From Acestrorhynchus altus (Eukaryota; Chordata; Actinopteri; Characiformes; Acestrorhynchidae), in contig CM067505.1 of assembly GCA_034509495.1 (NCBI GenBank), forward strand, positions 9,697,532-9,761,531: a stretch of DNA of 64,000 nucleotides, given 5' to 3'. Position 1 is the stretch's first letter. Each line of letters opens with the position of its first letter. Both the position numbers and the translations under genes were made by a program. The notes under the pieces were generated by a model, which was given only the letters and a program-made list of their open reading frames with translations, made no database searches and was not told the DNA's origin. This document shows positions 11,448 to 24,170 of the stretch, one piece after another.

Positions 11448-11521
<74 letters not shown>
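11448..11521. repeat. (TA)n microsatellite
   Basis: An uninterrupted run of 37 TA units, followed by A-rich ACAAAACAAAACAAAACAAA. Confidence 0.97.
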
Positions 11522-11523
<2 letters not shown>

Positions 11524-11599
11524 AAACAAAACAATATATAACAAAACAAAACAAAACAAAAAAACACCGTCAACAAAATATCAAATTGAATTGCACTCA

Positions 11600-11705
11600 T
11601 TTCATCCACATATCCCTTTGGCACACGTTTGCTGCTGCAATGTTGTGGATTTCCCCACTGTGGGACTAATAAAAGATTATCTTATCTCCTATCTTATCTT
11701 ATATA
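11600..11705 (+). mobile_element. LINE 3' tail with (TTATC)n
   Basis: GATTTCCCCACTGTGGGACT followed by AATAAAAGATTATCTTATC is the characteristic 3' end of a fish non-LTR retrotransposon, closing in a TATCT-type pentanucleotide array. Only about 100 bp of the 3' untranslated part remains. Related tails occur at 47920 (reverse) and 53440. Confidence 0.6.
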
Positions 11706-11929
11706 AAGCTCTGAGGAAAAGATACATGTTTCCAAACCAAGTTTGTTTTGCAACAGTGGTAGAGCTGCCTTCCGACCCATTTTGAGTAGTGATTTTGCAC
11801 ATGTTTGATGTTTGTTTAATATATTTGATAGGGCTTTCAAATTATTCAAATATTTAATTAAATGTATTTGTATTTGTGCACAGGTGGCATTGAACATAGA
11901 ACAGTGTCTCTTTTATCTTGGATCACCAA

Positions 11930-12230
11930 AGAGGTTTGCTTTGTATCCTCACCTGCACTGAGAAGAACATTTTGATGCCTGGTATGGGAACTGCATCAGT
12001 CTTGAGACTGATGCTGTTAACGTCTGTGCACACAGTCCAGCACGCCATTGAGGTTCAGCTGCCAAATCTAGTTGAATCATACACAAGCTACTGCCTGAGA
12101 AAGACTTATAGTTATAATGAACTCCAACCACCCAAGCCACCGCCTGTTCTAACAGCTGCCCAGCAGCAGGAGGTACAGAAGCATGACGTCTAGAACCAGA
12201 CAGTTCTGAAGCTGAAAAATATAAAATATA
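11930..12230 (+). pseudogene. LINE 3' coding fragment
   Basis: The DNA holds GCCTGGTATGGGAACTGCA (WYGNC in translation) and later AACTCCAACCACCCAAGCCA followed by CCGCCTGTTC. From memory these match the C-terminal region of a fish LINE polyprotein, where 'CLAWYGNC...' precedes '..NHPSHCLF'. The frame open across 11918-12193 is not the ancestral one throughout, so frameshifts are present. The RT domain itself is absent. Confidence 0.5.
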
Positions 12231-15019
12231 TATATCACATGGCCAGATTTTTTTTTTTAATTATACACAAATACACAAATTGAAATAATGTCAACAAGTT
12301 TTATACTGAACAACACAATTAATTTGTAATTACATTAACGTTAAACATACAATTCTGATGTGTGTTAAAATTATAACTGCATTTACAGCATTAATGGCCT
12401 ATACTGCTGCTCTGTCTGCTCTGTCACTGCAATGTCTCCTAGTAATTGACAAAATACTAGTGTTTAGGTCTAATCTTCAAAAATCTATATATATTTGGTA
12501 CAGTACAGTACATCATGCCTCACTGACTTAACAACTATTATTTCGACCACGGGCATGCTGCTAACTGCACTGTGTCTCTTTAGTGGAGCTGCATGACACT
12601 GCTCATAGAGAGTGAGCAATATCATCATGCTGGATTCAACTCAGCCTTATGACATCATGAATCAGGATTTCTTTCCCCAAATGATTTTATTCAGGTTGAT
12701 AAATTAAATTGTCTTTGGAGGTTTCTAATGTAATTGCTTATGGGTTATTCATGTGCTCACTTGTTCAACCACATGTAGTATTACATTAACAGCCCAATCA
12801 ATGGAAAAAAAGTCTTTCTTTTTCTATTTTTACAAATAAAGTAAGTACAATTAAAGGTATGCTGATAATTTAATAAAAAATGTTGTAATATTTTGAGTTT
12901 CTGGATTTCATCATGAGCAATAAACCATAATGATTGATAGTAAAACAAAAATGGCTTGAAATGTCACTTTAATTGTGATGTAATTGTATTGTAAATGTAA
13001 TTTATAAAATATGACCATTTACATTTTGAATCAAACTGTGATTATGATTGAGCTTTTTAATGATATTCAGTTTTTTGAGACGCACTAGTATATCATACAG
13101 TCAATTGTACAAGTCCTGCATGAAATTAGATTCTCACAGGTTTTGGCTTTTGTTGCATTTCTTTGTTGCGCAATGATCTATCCAAAGCTTTTCCATGGGT
13201 ACTGTTAAGTTTTCCAGTTCTTTACTGATTACCAGTGATTACTGATACTAATTATATCCCCCATGTGATTTGATTGCAATAATAATTCAGACAATGTTTT
13301 TCAGTCATAAACACATTCATTGCACAGTGTGATATAACTCTAGCTTTTTCAAAAGGCGATCTAAAGCTGTATTTGAATGAGAATGATATTGAAATTGTCG
13401 TGTTATTAACCTGTTAATAATGACACCACTGATTACGAGGTGTGAACTGCAAGACCTGGCATATTATTATTATTATTAAGACTTAGATTATTTACCCTAG
13501 GAATAATACTGTGTTATGAATTCTGTTATTAATGCAGAAACTACAATACATTATTTGGTAACATTTAAGTATAAACTGTGCAGTTCCACAGGGCTTTTTC
13601 AATTAGGGTCTAGGCCTAAGTAATAGTGTAAAGATTTAAGGCATTAACACTGTGTTGTACTGTATTGCAATCACTCCAATGTTGTAGCTAGATGTCATTT
13701 AATGCATTCTGGTTGACGAATATATCCCATTTGAATGTGAAATATACTCACAAATAGAAATACATAATTGTTACTACCACAAAAATTAATTAAATAAATA
13801 AATAAATTTTTATGATGTATGTAATTAACAAACTGTGTCAATTGATGCTAGCACATGTCCTAAATCTTAAACATTCCTTCCATACCCAGTCATGTGAAAA
13901 TATTAATCACCTCATAAATAAATGTGTTAATATATTTATTCATATGGTTGTAAAATGTAATTAAAATAAATGTAATATTTTTACGAGGAGAACGTTTGGA
14001 CTTCCCCACATTTACTACTATTTAAAATGCCTAAAATCACAATTATTTAAGAATCAGACTGACTTATTTAAGTCATTTAAACCTCAGACAATAGTTTGGT
14101 TTTCTGTTAACAACATTGCAAGATCCAAAGAGCTCTCTGAGGTCTTCAGAAAGAAGGTTGTAGATGCATGAGTCTGAGATGGGATTTAAAGACCATCAGA
14201 AATTAGCTATTCTACTGTCCTGAAAATAAACACCATGATCAGGCAAAGCTGCAGAGCAAAAGATGGGTAACAATCATCAAATAATATCACAGGACCTACA
14301 GGTAGACCACAAGTACTGTATCTACCAATGTCAAATTAACCTTGCACAATGTGTTTTTTTAAGCAAGGGTTTCCTCCCTGCACACTACCAATGAAAATTT
14401 AATTTTGTGCCTGTACATATAGGTCCTGTGATGACATTTGGGAATTATTGGAGACTTCTTTACACATCCTGTAGTCTGCTCTTGAGTTGAACTTAAAGAC
14501 TGCCTGTTGATAGATATTTCACTTTAAATCATTTTTAGACAGTAGAACTAGAATTAGAATTTCTGATTGATCTTTTAATAACCCTTCTGAGATTCAAATG
14601 CATTTACAGTCTTCTTTCTTGAAGCCCTTAGAGAGCCCTTTGTATCTTGGTATGTTGATCCCACTAATTTCAACAAATTTTAGGCATTTTGAGTAGAAAT
14701 AAATGTGGTAGAGTCTTAATGTTTTCCTCAAAAGATTTCTGTAAAAGACTAGTCCTCAGTTGTTGTTGTTGTTTTTTTTTTTTTTAAAGAAGACCAAATG
14801 TACTTTTTTAATGCAAAACATTCTTAAAATTGAGTGTTCCCAAAACTCTTCATAACTGATGTAGAACTTAAACTTGTTCATAAATTTAAGAGTAGTCTGC
14901 AACATTTGTAAGTCACACAGTTCTTCTTAACATGTGAGACAGTCACGCATCAGACATTGTAATTTTCAGGAGATCCTTGGCCACTCAAATTTGTCATTTT
15001 AACAAAATATTTAATATTT
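12231..15019. other. Long AT-rich stretch without recognised features
   Basis: Nearly 2.8 kb with no supported gene. It has a short (ATT)5 near 13464, (AAAT)n near 13792-13806 and a T-run at about 14772-14786. No transposon motif was recognised on either strand. Confidence 0.5.
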
Positions 15020-15815
15020 GTATGAATCCTTGTGAGGGTTCCTTCAGGGAAATTAAGGTTCCAGTAGCAGCATGGAATTCAACATCAGTACAGTACAGAA
15101 GTAGAAAGATAGATAAAAAATAATTTAGTAAGAAGCACTAAATTATAGATAAATAAAAACAATTAGTAAAAGGCACTATATAAATATATAGAATATATAA
15201 TATAGAGACTATATTACAATACACAATATAGATAATAGTGCATGAGAAAAAGGGTCCTGTAGGAGGGTATTGCACATTATTATTGCACTTGCAAAACTGT
15301 TTATTGCACATAGAGTCCAGTTGTGTTGTGGTGGTCTGGTTTCAGGTTACTGTTAACTGTTGACTGTTGGTTCGGCACCTACTCATTCCCATCCTTTATC
15401 CTCCTGTTACCCCTCCTCCCCCCCAGAGAGGAGTTGCACAGTCTGATGGCATGCGGGACAAAAGAGTTTTTAAGTCTGTTGGTCCTGCACTTGGAAAGGA
15501 GTCAGTCTCTCACTGAACAGGCTCCTCTGGTGGCTGATGACAGTGTGTAGAGGATGACTGGCATTGTCCATAATGTCCAGTAGCTTTTTCAGAGTCCACT
15601 TCTCTGCCACTGACACCCAAGTGTCCAGCTTTGTGCCAATCCAGCCAGCCCAGGCTGACCCCCCCCCCCCTCCTCCCCCATCACACAGGACACTGGCGAC
15701 CACAGACTGATAAAACATCCACAGGAGTTTCATGCAGATGTTGAAGGACCGTAGTCTCCTCAGAAAGTATAGCCTGCTCTGTCCCTTTCTGTAATGGTGG
15801 TCGATGTTACATGAA
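15020..15815 (-). pseudogene. LINE 3' end with RT C-terminus, minus strand
   Basis: Read on the minus strand, it contains YRKGQSRLYFLRRLRSFNIC, then a frame (15470-15733) with MKLLWMFYQSVVASVL, VAEKWTLKKLLDIMDNASHP and ISHQRSLFS. These are the standard C-terminal blocks of fish L2/CR1/Rex1-type LINE polyproteins. A roughly 12-C run (15659-15670) with a local deletion replaces the segment normally between 'VASVL' and 'DKL.R.AG', giving a spurious poly-Gly. A 3' UTR follows down to about 15025, where GAGGGTTCCTTCAGGGA (15034-15050) is shared with the LINE tail at 44967. The 5' end abuts the oppositely oriented copy at 15816. Confidence 0.8.
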
Positions 15816-17060
15816 CCTGGAGAAGGTGAACAAAATAAACGACTTCTTCAACCAGTTCAACCAGCCCATGCCAAAGTATGTCCACAACTGCTGAACCTCA
15901 GCCTGCAGCTGGGGAGAGTGCCTACCCTCTGGAAGACATCGTGCCTTGTACCAGTTCCCAAAAAGAACCTGCCAAGTGAGGTGAATGACTTCCGACCAGT
16001 GGCACTCACTTCCCATCTGATGAAGACGTTGGAGCAGCTCTTCCTCTGTCTCCTCAGACCCCAGGTGCAACATACCCAGGATGGTCTGCAGTTTGCATAC
16101 CAGGCAGGTGTTGATGTGGAAGACGTCATCATCAACCTGCTACACAGAGCCCACTCGCACCTAGATAAGGGGAATGGCATAGTGAGGATTGTTGTTCTGG
16201 ATTTCTCAAGTGCTTTCAACACCATACAACCCCTTATGCTGCAGAACAAACTAAATGAGATGCAAGTGGACTCCTGCCTGGTCACCTGGATCTCCAGCTA
16301 ATTCACGGACAGGCCGCAGTATGTCAGGCTGAAGGACATCACATCTGACACTGTGATCAGCAGCACTGGAGCACCCCAGGTCACGGTGCTGGCCCCTCTT
16401 CTCTTCACCCTGTACACAGCAGACTTCTGCTACAACTCAAAGCTGTGTCACATCTTGAACTTGGGTGTATCAGGGATCATAGAGAGGAGGAGTGTTGGAG
16501 CCTGGTGAGGGATTTTGCAGCCTGGTGCCACAGGAATCATCTGCAGCTCAACACCTCAAAGACCAAGGAGCAGGTCATTGACTTTGGGAGGTCCAGACCA
16601 AAGTCACAACCGGTTCTGATTGAGGAAGATGAGGTGGAGGCTGTGGACTCCTATAAGTACCTCAGGCTGTGGCTGGACAGCAAGCTGGACTGGACATGTA
16701 ACATTGACCACCTGTACAGAAAGGGAAAGAGCAGGCTGTACTTTCTGAGGAGGCTGCAGTCCTTCAACATCTGCAAGAAATTATTGTGATAAAACTGTGT
16801 TTTATCAGTCTGTGGTTGCCAGTGTCCTGTTCTACATTGTCCTATGCTGGGAGAGCAGCATATCCAAGAAGGACACATCCAGAATAGACAAACTGATCAG
16901 GTGGGCTGGCAGAGACAGTGGCAGAGAAGAGTATTCTGAAGAAACTATGGGACATTATGGACAATGCCAGTCACCTCTACACACCCTCATCAGCCACCAG
17001 AGGAGCCTGTTCAGCTGTTTTTACCACCATTTCAGAGCATTGTTTTGACCTTTATGGTTT
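15816..17060 (+). pseudogene. LINE reverse transcriptase, inactive, catalytic box deleted
   Basis: Plus-strand translation runs through most of an RT. It has RVPTLWKTSCLVPVPKK (about 15918-15968), FRPVALTSHLMKTLEQL, LDFSSAFNTIQP (about 16197-16233, first Asp box), FTDRPQYVRL after a TAA at 16300, STGAPQVTVLAPLLFTLYTA (about 16360-16420), HLQLNTSKTKEQVIDFGRS, YKYLRLWLDSKLDW and MFYQSVVASVLFY. Two features make it dead. An in-frame stop follows WISS. At about 16450-16465 the Phe-x-Asp-Asp catalytic box between 'LCH' and 'GCIRD' is missing, with only a few residues left. The 3' UTR is also absent after about 17060. Its C-terminal part is complementary to the neighbouring minus-strand copy. Confidence 0.85.
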
Positions 17061-17411
17061 ACCTCAGAAAACATCCAGTATTTTTTTTATATTTTTATAT
17101 TCAAACACATCACTAGAATAAAAAGACATAAGCAAAACAAGACAACCCTAGCATACCAATACCAAAACAGCTAAAGAGAAATTATGTCACTAGTGTTGTA
17201 CTGATGCTTCAGAGCCTAACGAGGCTTACTCTGAAGGACCTCAGACTCAGATACCAATGGCTGTTGGATTTATGACAGCTCTTTGTCTGACTTCTGAAGA
17301 ATGATTCTGACAAAACTCTCTGTAAAGGAAGGTAGCTGCCCCTAATGGTGTACAGTAGATTGAACCAGCTTGCCATATATGTAGCAAACTAAGCTATTTA
17401 GTAACAACATC
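17061..17411. other. Unassigned sequence
   Basis: No feature was recognised between the truncated LINE and the (AAT)n array. Confidence 0.5.

Positions 17412-17478
<67 letters not shown>
17412..17478. repeat. (AAT)n microsatellite
   Basis: About 22 uninterrupted AAT units. Confidence 0.97.
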
Positions 17479-19179
17479 TTCAAGTAGTGTAGGTGCATAT
17501 CAGTCCTTATGAAGCACAAGAAACAAAAATGAGTAGTCACATTATTCAGTGAATTTTTCATGATAGCCTACTAAATAATAATTTTACTCTGTTGTGACTA
17601 GCCATTTAGCTATTAGTCTCGGAATACATTTTTTAAAAACTGGTATCATTAATAAGCATGAGGTTTGAAACTATTTAAATGGCTATGGTGGCCATTCTCA
17701 TAGTTACAGGATACTGGGATTTCTGTGTTAAAAAGGAATTAGAAGTGTGATGTTTTGCATGTTTTTTAAATATTTAAAATTGTTTTCAAATGATTAGGTT
17801 CAGTTCCAGCATAGATCCAGATGCAGAGTCAACAAAGAACTACTTACAACTTGTTTTTAATTTTTGAGACTTTTAAAGAAATAGTCTATTTGTCTATTCG
17901 TCAATAGAATTTTACTGTTCACTGCAAATTAATATATTGCTACAGTCAAAAATTATCCAAGCAACCCCATCCTTTTAACAACCATCCAACTACATGTTAG
18001 AACGTGGCAAACCTTATAGCACAGCAAAGTCACATGAACAGAACCACAGAAGCCCAGAGGTGAACCCAGCTCACACAAAGAAAACGAGCAAGCTTAGAGG
18101 AGATTGAGAATTGTCAAAAGCCTCAGGTATCAGTGACACCCAGATGATCCCCTTCAATGCTTGTGAAAAGAAAACCAGGCAGCTTTGCCAAGGCTTGTCC
18201 AGCCATCCCCAAGCCCACTTTCTGGGTAGCATTGTCATCCATGAGTTATGGCTTTCATCACTGCCTCTTCACAGTGAAGACGATGACATGGGCTCTTGCT
18301 CAGAGCATGATGATAATGAAACAATATGCCTCCAAATCTGGTGATCCTTTACACTAGGGATTTTGCTTTTTATGGTGGCCTGTTATACCAAGACACTGTC
18401 TCACTTTTGGAGTCACTTCCTTTTTCTGTGTTGGCCTATCTGTGAAATTGTTTGGTGGTTTATTTGCTTTCAGGAATGGAAGAGCTACAGCAACACACAC
18501 ATATGCATGCATTAGTTTTGAAGTATATGTCTGCGAAATGGGGCACCCCAAACACATTTCGCGCTTGCTGCGTTTGAGGTTGAAATGCAAAACTGCAGCC
18601 ATTATCTGAAACGTGACTGCAGTGCAGCAGTTATCAGGGAATTATGGTAGCGGAAGGAACAGGCAGATATTTTACCAAAAGCATCAGAGCTGCATAGGTC
18701 TCTAAAGGGCCCATATATCTCTTTATACTGCAATTTGTGGTAGTGAAAATGGAGACATAATGGGTGCAAGAGAGTAATAACAAAGCCACTATGCAATTTT
18801 TAACCTTCTGAAAAACAAAGAAGCAATTAACTAAGACTGGGACACTTTTGTTGGTTACTTCTTTATCTACCCTCGCAGAGAGTTGTCCTTTAATAGACAT
18901 CTTTGGCTGGAATCTGTTATTAACTGGTGTACTGTCATGTCGGGGGCTAAGAAACAGTACCTTGTAAGGGCTTGCACAGCACTGATACCTCTCTGTGGCG
19001 GAGCTACGTGTAAAGGTCAAGCAAAAGCTAATTATTCCTGTGATGTTATGGTATTACTCAAAGCCATCCTTGGCCTTTAGACAGCCCTGCTAACTAATTC
19101 CCCAACTCCACATTCACAGACACTGCTTATTTTAGCCCAAGATCAAAACCAATCAGCAAGTCTATTATGTCTTTTCGCA
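17479..19179. other. Unassigned sequence
   Basis: No gene or transposon is supported. Short frames on both strands around 18100-19080 have no recognisable domain. Confidence 0.5.
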
Positions 19180-19600
19180 AAAGATTTCAGGACACATTCT
19201 AAGTAGGGTTGTTGGAAAGGGTCAATAGAGTTTCACAAATCATTTCCTGACAATTTTAGTGTCTCCCTACCATTATTTTGCCAAAGACAGGGCCCCAAGG
19301 ACCAAACACCAGATCAGATCATTTTCTTTGTCCTTTTTTGCATTGTGTTCTCTCAGGAAGATGAAGCCCAGGTGTCTTCAGTGCCCAATCAATGTCTTAC
19401 GCAGTTGTTAGGTGTCAATCAAGGGGTTATTTAGTAAGATTGTGCTGCAACGCTGCACCAAAATAGTGTATAAATTCCTTCATTCTGTCTAAAATGATAC
19501 AGGAGACATTATTACTTTTCTCTCTAAAAAGCTGGTCTTGCATCTGAAGTAAGAGAAATAAAGATTTTTACGATAATAGTCTCATGTGTCAGATGCTTTT
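19180..19600. promoter_or_regulatory. Weak candidate conserved non-coding element
   Basis: A repeat-free block of mixed composition that contrasts with its AT-rich flanks. It includes TCAATCAAGG, GGTGTC words in direct repeat (AGGTGTCTTC and AGGTGTCAATC, about 19370-19420) and a GTATAAATTCC TATA-like string near 19468. No coding frame fits it. It is listed only because it resembles regulatory sequence by eye. Confidence 0.13.
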
Positions 19601-21864
19601 CATTCACTCTTCAAATATCAATATCCATTATCCTCTTTTGGACAATGAATGTTAGCCTCATATTTTTCCTGATATCTTTTCAAGAATAGATCAAACCCCT
19701 AAAAACAGTGGTGTGATCGCTGACTTATAAACTACTGAAGCATGAAGAGGAAATTGACTTTGATTCAGAGTAGACAGGAAAAGAACAGTTTAGGAGATGG
19801 AAATGTGTGGGTACAGGAAGCTATTTGCTTTGTGGAATTGATGAAAAAGTGCATCCCTGCCATAATCATGAACACTGAAAGACCAAGGCTATATTTAAAC
19901 TCACTGAAGTTTAAATATACTCTCTAAACTTTTCACTAAGCTATACTGCAAGCATCTCAATTTATGGTTTCCTTTCAATATGATCAATAAGTGCTGTTAT
20001 TCTTAACAGCAGAACTTTCAAAGACAGCTTGGCTTTCAGACCTGTCTGGATTGTATCACTTTCAACGAGTTAATTCATTTAGGAGCAGAAGAAAAAGTGA
20101 GAAATTTGAGACTTGGAGTACAGATTGGATAAGGCTTTTCGTTCTTTCTGAAAATGACTACTTAAAGTGAAACTTAAACTGCAATTTATTTGTTAGCATA
20201 AGTATTTCAACAAACTATATCAAAACTATAATGCAAAATGAACTAAAATTCATAGTATTGCTGACAATAAACATTCATTTTGAGTTTTAAGAAAATGAAT
20301 TGTGGTCTAGAAGTAGATTTATTTTATATCAGACTTAGGAAAGATTTATTCCTTTAAATAAACTGAAAACCTAAGCACAGTCTACTGCTGAGCTTATTCA
20401 GCATTTGTAGAAATGTCAAATGGCAGTTACTCTTATCAGTGTCTGAAATGATTTCTTACCAGCAAATAATGAACTTCTAAAAATAGCTGCACCTTGAATG
20501 AAATGATGGTACCCAACTGGAATAAAAATAATACATTAATGCCAAGATAAATGTGAACAATGTGGTTATGTAAGGTGTTTTGAGTTTATTATAATTATAC
20601 ACATAAAATGAGATTAAAACAGCAACTTCTAAAGTCGAGCTTTGCAAACTCCTTTTCCTTAAAGTTAATATTGTGAAATTCTTTTAGTCAAGAATTTGTC
20701 TGAATCACAAGGGAGCGAAAAAATGGACTTGTTTTGCACATGACCAATACATTAAGATTATGCTTTGATTTTGCTAAAAATATCTAATGTTATTCATTAT
20801 TATTAACTATTAGTTATCTTTGAATTGTTGTTCACTTGAAAAATAATAAAACTGTGTTTTTGTGAGGTCAAAGATGATCTGTGCTGCACATTAAAGAGTA
20901 TCATTGCAAATCAGCTACAATTTAAGTTAATAAATGTTAGATTTGTTAGATTTTGTAGTTGTGAACTGCTTTTAGAGCACCACTGATGGACAACTGTTGT
21001 CAGTGAAAATGGGTTTGCCTTTCAGTCACTGTCATGCTCACACTAAATAATGAACAGTAATGTTGTTGGTGTGGCGTGAGAATTAACCAGTGAGATTGGT
21101 TGTATTTGTATAACTTACAGTCCATTTTATGGACTTTAAGTTTATTATCCCCCTGCAGGTCCACTATTCCACAGCTCAATGCTAGGGGGCTTTATACCTC
21201 TTTAGTCCACACGTGGCAATAGGCCTGGTGCCAGTAGGTTGATGTTAATCTTTTTTTTTTTTTTTTACAGAAGCTCTATAGTTCTACTTTTAGATATTTG
21301 GTATTTTGTGGAATCCATTATTTTCTGCCTTCATGCAATATTGACACTAAACCCAAATCATAAAAGATCATAAAAGATCCATTGCTTCACAGTTAACTAG
21401 CTACTTGCGGCACCTTTTTCCAAAACTTGCCTGACATGATTAGATGTTGTGTAACACGCTTTAAATGTTGAGTTTTGTGACAAGGTCACAAGCTTATAAC
21501 TCATATTAATGTTCGTGCAAACACTGGCACAAAAATCTTACTCTGGTGTGCAATAATGTTCTATTACAAGAAAGAAACATCCATAAATAAAATATTGGAA
21601 CTCACTTTAGTCTTGAAGATGGATTTGGACTTATAATCCATAATATGGTTTGACAAACCATAAAAACAAATAACAGCAAGGGATCTTCTCTTTCAACACA
21701 GTGCATACTTATGAGTGTGATTTTTCGATTGCTTTGTTGTAGCAACATTTCACACAAAACCCATTCACTGTCTGAAGTACCCATGGCAAACAATTACTAG
21801 ACACTAGCACAGTTACCTTTGCCTGAGGTCCCCCTACAGCACTCCCCAAAGGCACTATATCTGA
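19601..21864. other. Unassigned AT-rich sequence
   Basis: No gene is supported. A T-run lies at 21250-21266, and a short direct duplication (ATAAAAGATC twice) at about 21360-21378. Confidence 0.5.
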
Positions 21865-21887
21865 ACACACACACACACACACACACA

Positions 21888-21935
<48 letters not shown>
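21865..21935. repeat. (CA)n microsatellite
   Basis: About 35 CA units with one GT interruption at 21889-21890. Confidence 0.97.
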
Positions 21936-21937
<2 letters not shown>

Positions 21938-22985
21938 CTCTCTTACTCACTCTGCGATTTCTTATATTTGTTTTTGGTTCCTCCATTCCTTTTTAGAAGG
22001 ATCTTCAAAATAACATGTTCACACCATCCTACAAGCATCAGCAGTGGGAGTTGTGTTACTGTTCTCTAATAAAGCAACAGAGTGGTAGAATTTGAAAAAA
22101 AAAAACGTGTATAGACCTTCATTGTTCAGAAGTACACGGAACAAGCCTTATGGTGTTATTGATGCAACTGGTGCAAAGCAGTGACATACAGAACACGTTA
22201 CAAATGCACCATTACTGTTAAACTCTCAGCAGTGTCCACGGCATTAGATATAAGAGCTGAAATACTCTGCTGAATCTTTGTGATCGTGGGCCATTATCAT
22301 GGTAGCACTTGCAGAAAGCTAAGGCCAGCTACTCTGGCAACTTTAAGAAGGAACTCACCTACTCTTTGATCTCAATGTCCGCTTTCAAATATTTGTACCT
22401 TAGAAAATCAACTTCATAGTGCTGCCCTGTGAAGACTGCAGACTGCAGAAGTGTTTGAGTACGAAAAATTGAGAAGGTATGAATGAAAACTGGTGTCATC
22501 ATAAAATAAACAGCTCAGAAGAAAACTATTGGTTAGCCCTTATGGACGTCTTGCCCACCAAATGCAATTGTATTTGCTTGTTTGTGAACTGCTGAACCTG
22601 CAGGAGATTCATTTATCGTGTTTGATTCTGACAATGGAAACACTACTAAAACAAATACCCAAAGGAACGCTTGTCTTGATCACTTCGAGGTGCTCCAAAG
22701 CATTTCAAACCGAGGCCTTGTCTACACTTATCTGCACATTTTTGAAAATGTAGTCTTTGTTTTTTTGTTCAACCTTGTTCAAGGTGAAAATATCTAAGAA
22801 CTCAAGCTGTGTCCAAAACTGTGTCCTTTCCACTGCCCAACATATAGTATTATGCATTATGCATGATATAGTTGGGTTTCACCATTTTGTAGTTCATTTG
22901 TTTATTCATTCATTCATCTTCTTATTTATTGCAGGTCAGAATCATGGTGGGTCCAGAGCCTACTTGCAATCAGCACTTTAATGCA
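21936..22985. other. Unassigned sequence
   Basis: No gene or transposon was recognised. Confidence 0.5.
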
Positions 22986-24170
22986 GCACTTTATTAATCC
23001 CAGAGGGAAATTGCAATTATCTGTACCCATTTATATAAAACAATGAGCGTAATAATATCAAAGAATAAACAGATAAACACTGTGAAACACTGTGAAATAT
23101 ATAGTAGATTTGATAATAAATAAATATGAAACATCTTGGGTAAAGTAGTTTAAAATATGTTTAAAATCTTGAACCTGGTATTGCATGAAACCATACATAT
23201 ATTGAATTGCACAGATGAGCCATAGTGATTCATAGTTGTCACCCATTAAGCAAGGATATATAGAGTTTGATGGCCACAGGTAGGAATGACCTGTGGTGCT
23301 CTCTAGTGCTCCTGTGTCTAATCACTGTTGGCCTTATGGATCAGTTTGTTGAGTCTATTGGGATCTGCCAACCTCAGCATGCTGCCCCAGCATGCAACAG
23401 CATAGAGAATAGCACTCGCGACCACCCATAGAAGATCCTGAGTATTGTCTGGCAGATGTTGAATGACCTCAGGCCCCTCTGAAAATAGAGACAACTTTGG
23501 TCCTTCCAGTAAACGATGTTAGTGTTCTTATCCCAGTCCAGTTTATTGTAAATATATACTCCTATATATTTTTAGTCCATCACAGTGTCTGCATTGAACC
23601 CCCTGCTGGATACAGGGGTCACTTGTGTCTTGTCCCTCCTCAGGTTCACCACCAGTTATTTGGTCTTTGTTACAATGAGCTGCAGATGGTTCAGTTGGCA
23701 CCATGTGACAAAGTCATTCACCATCTTCCTGTACTTGTCCTCATCACCCCTGGGGCTACATCCAAATATTGCAGAGTCATCAGGAAATCTCTGAAGATGG
23801 CAGGTCTCTGTGCAGTACCTGATGTCCATGCTACAGAGGGTGAAGAGGAAGAGGTAGCCTGTTCCCTGTGGGGCTCCAATGTTGCTAACCACCCTGTCCA
23901 ACATTCAGTGTTGCAGACATACATACTATGGTCGGCCAGTCAACTGGTCAGCAATCCAGGACAAGAGGGGGGCATCTACATCAGCTTGTCATGCAGGAGA
24001 GTACATCAAATGGTGTTGAATACACCGGAAAAGTCAAAAACCATGACCCCCAAAGGGCTGGCTGGCTTCTCCGGCTGAGCGTAGACTTGGTTGAGCAGGT
24101 AGATTATGGAATCCTCAACTCCCAGGCAGGGCTGATGGTGACTTGGAGGGGGTCGAGAATTATTGGATGC
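22986..24170 (-). pseudogene. LINE with RT retaining the Asp-Asp box, minus strand
   Basis: The 3' tail is at the left, with ACTTTATTAATCCCAGAGGG (22987-23006), the reverse complement of the fish LINE ending 'CCCTCTGGGATTAATAAAGT'. Going right, the minus strand gives LQLIVTKTK, VNDFVTWCQLNHLQL, then CHLQRFPDDSAI with both Asp codons intact (23776-23781). Further right come NIGAPQGTGYLFLFTL and, near 24020-24140, GVEDSIIYLLNQVYAQP and VFDFSGVFNTI (first Asp box). Frameshifts and a stop after FNTI separate these blocks, so no continuous polyprotein remains. Endonuclease and 5' regions are absent. It belongs to the same broad LINE group as the 15-17 kb copies. A long plus-strand frame across 23497-24078 is only its shadow. 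Confidence 0.85.

Noticed and set aside
11050..11560. Poly-Leu and Tyr-Ile repeat proteins
   Set aside because: They are translations of (AAT)n and (TA)n microsatellites.
11918..12193. 91-codon frame as a small gene
   Set aside because: The DNA words match a LINE C-terminal region read partly in another frame.
15660..15672. Poly-glycine motif in a LINE frame
   Set aside because: It arises from a C-run with a local deletion that replaced the normal residues.
15020..17060. LINE 5' inversion by twin priming
   Set aside because: Twin priming gives non-overlapping halves of one copy; here the C-terminal RT segment is present in both halves.
23497..24078. 193-codon open frame on the plus strand
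   Set aside because: It is antisense to a LINE RT whose motifs (CHLQ.F.DDSAI, GAPQGT) are clear on the minus strand; the plus translation has no domain.
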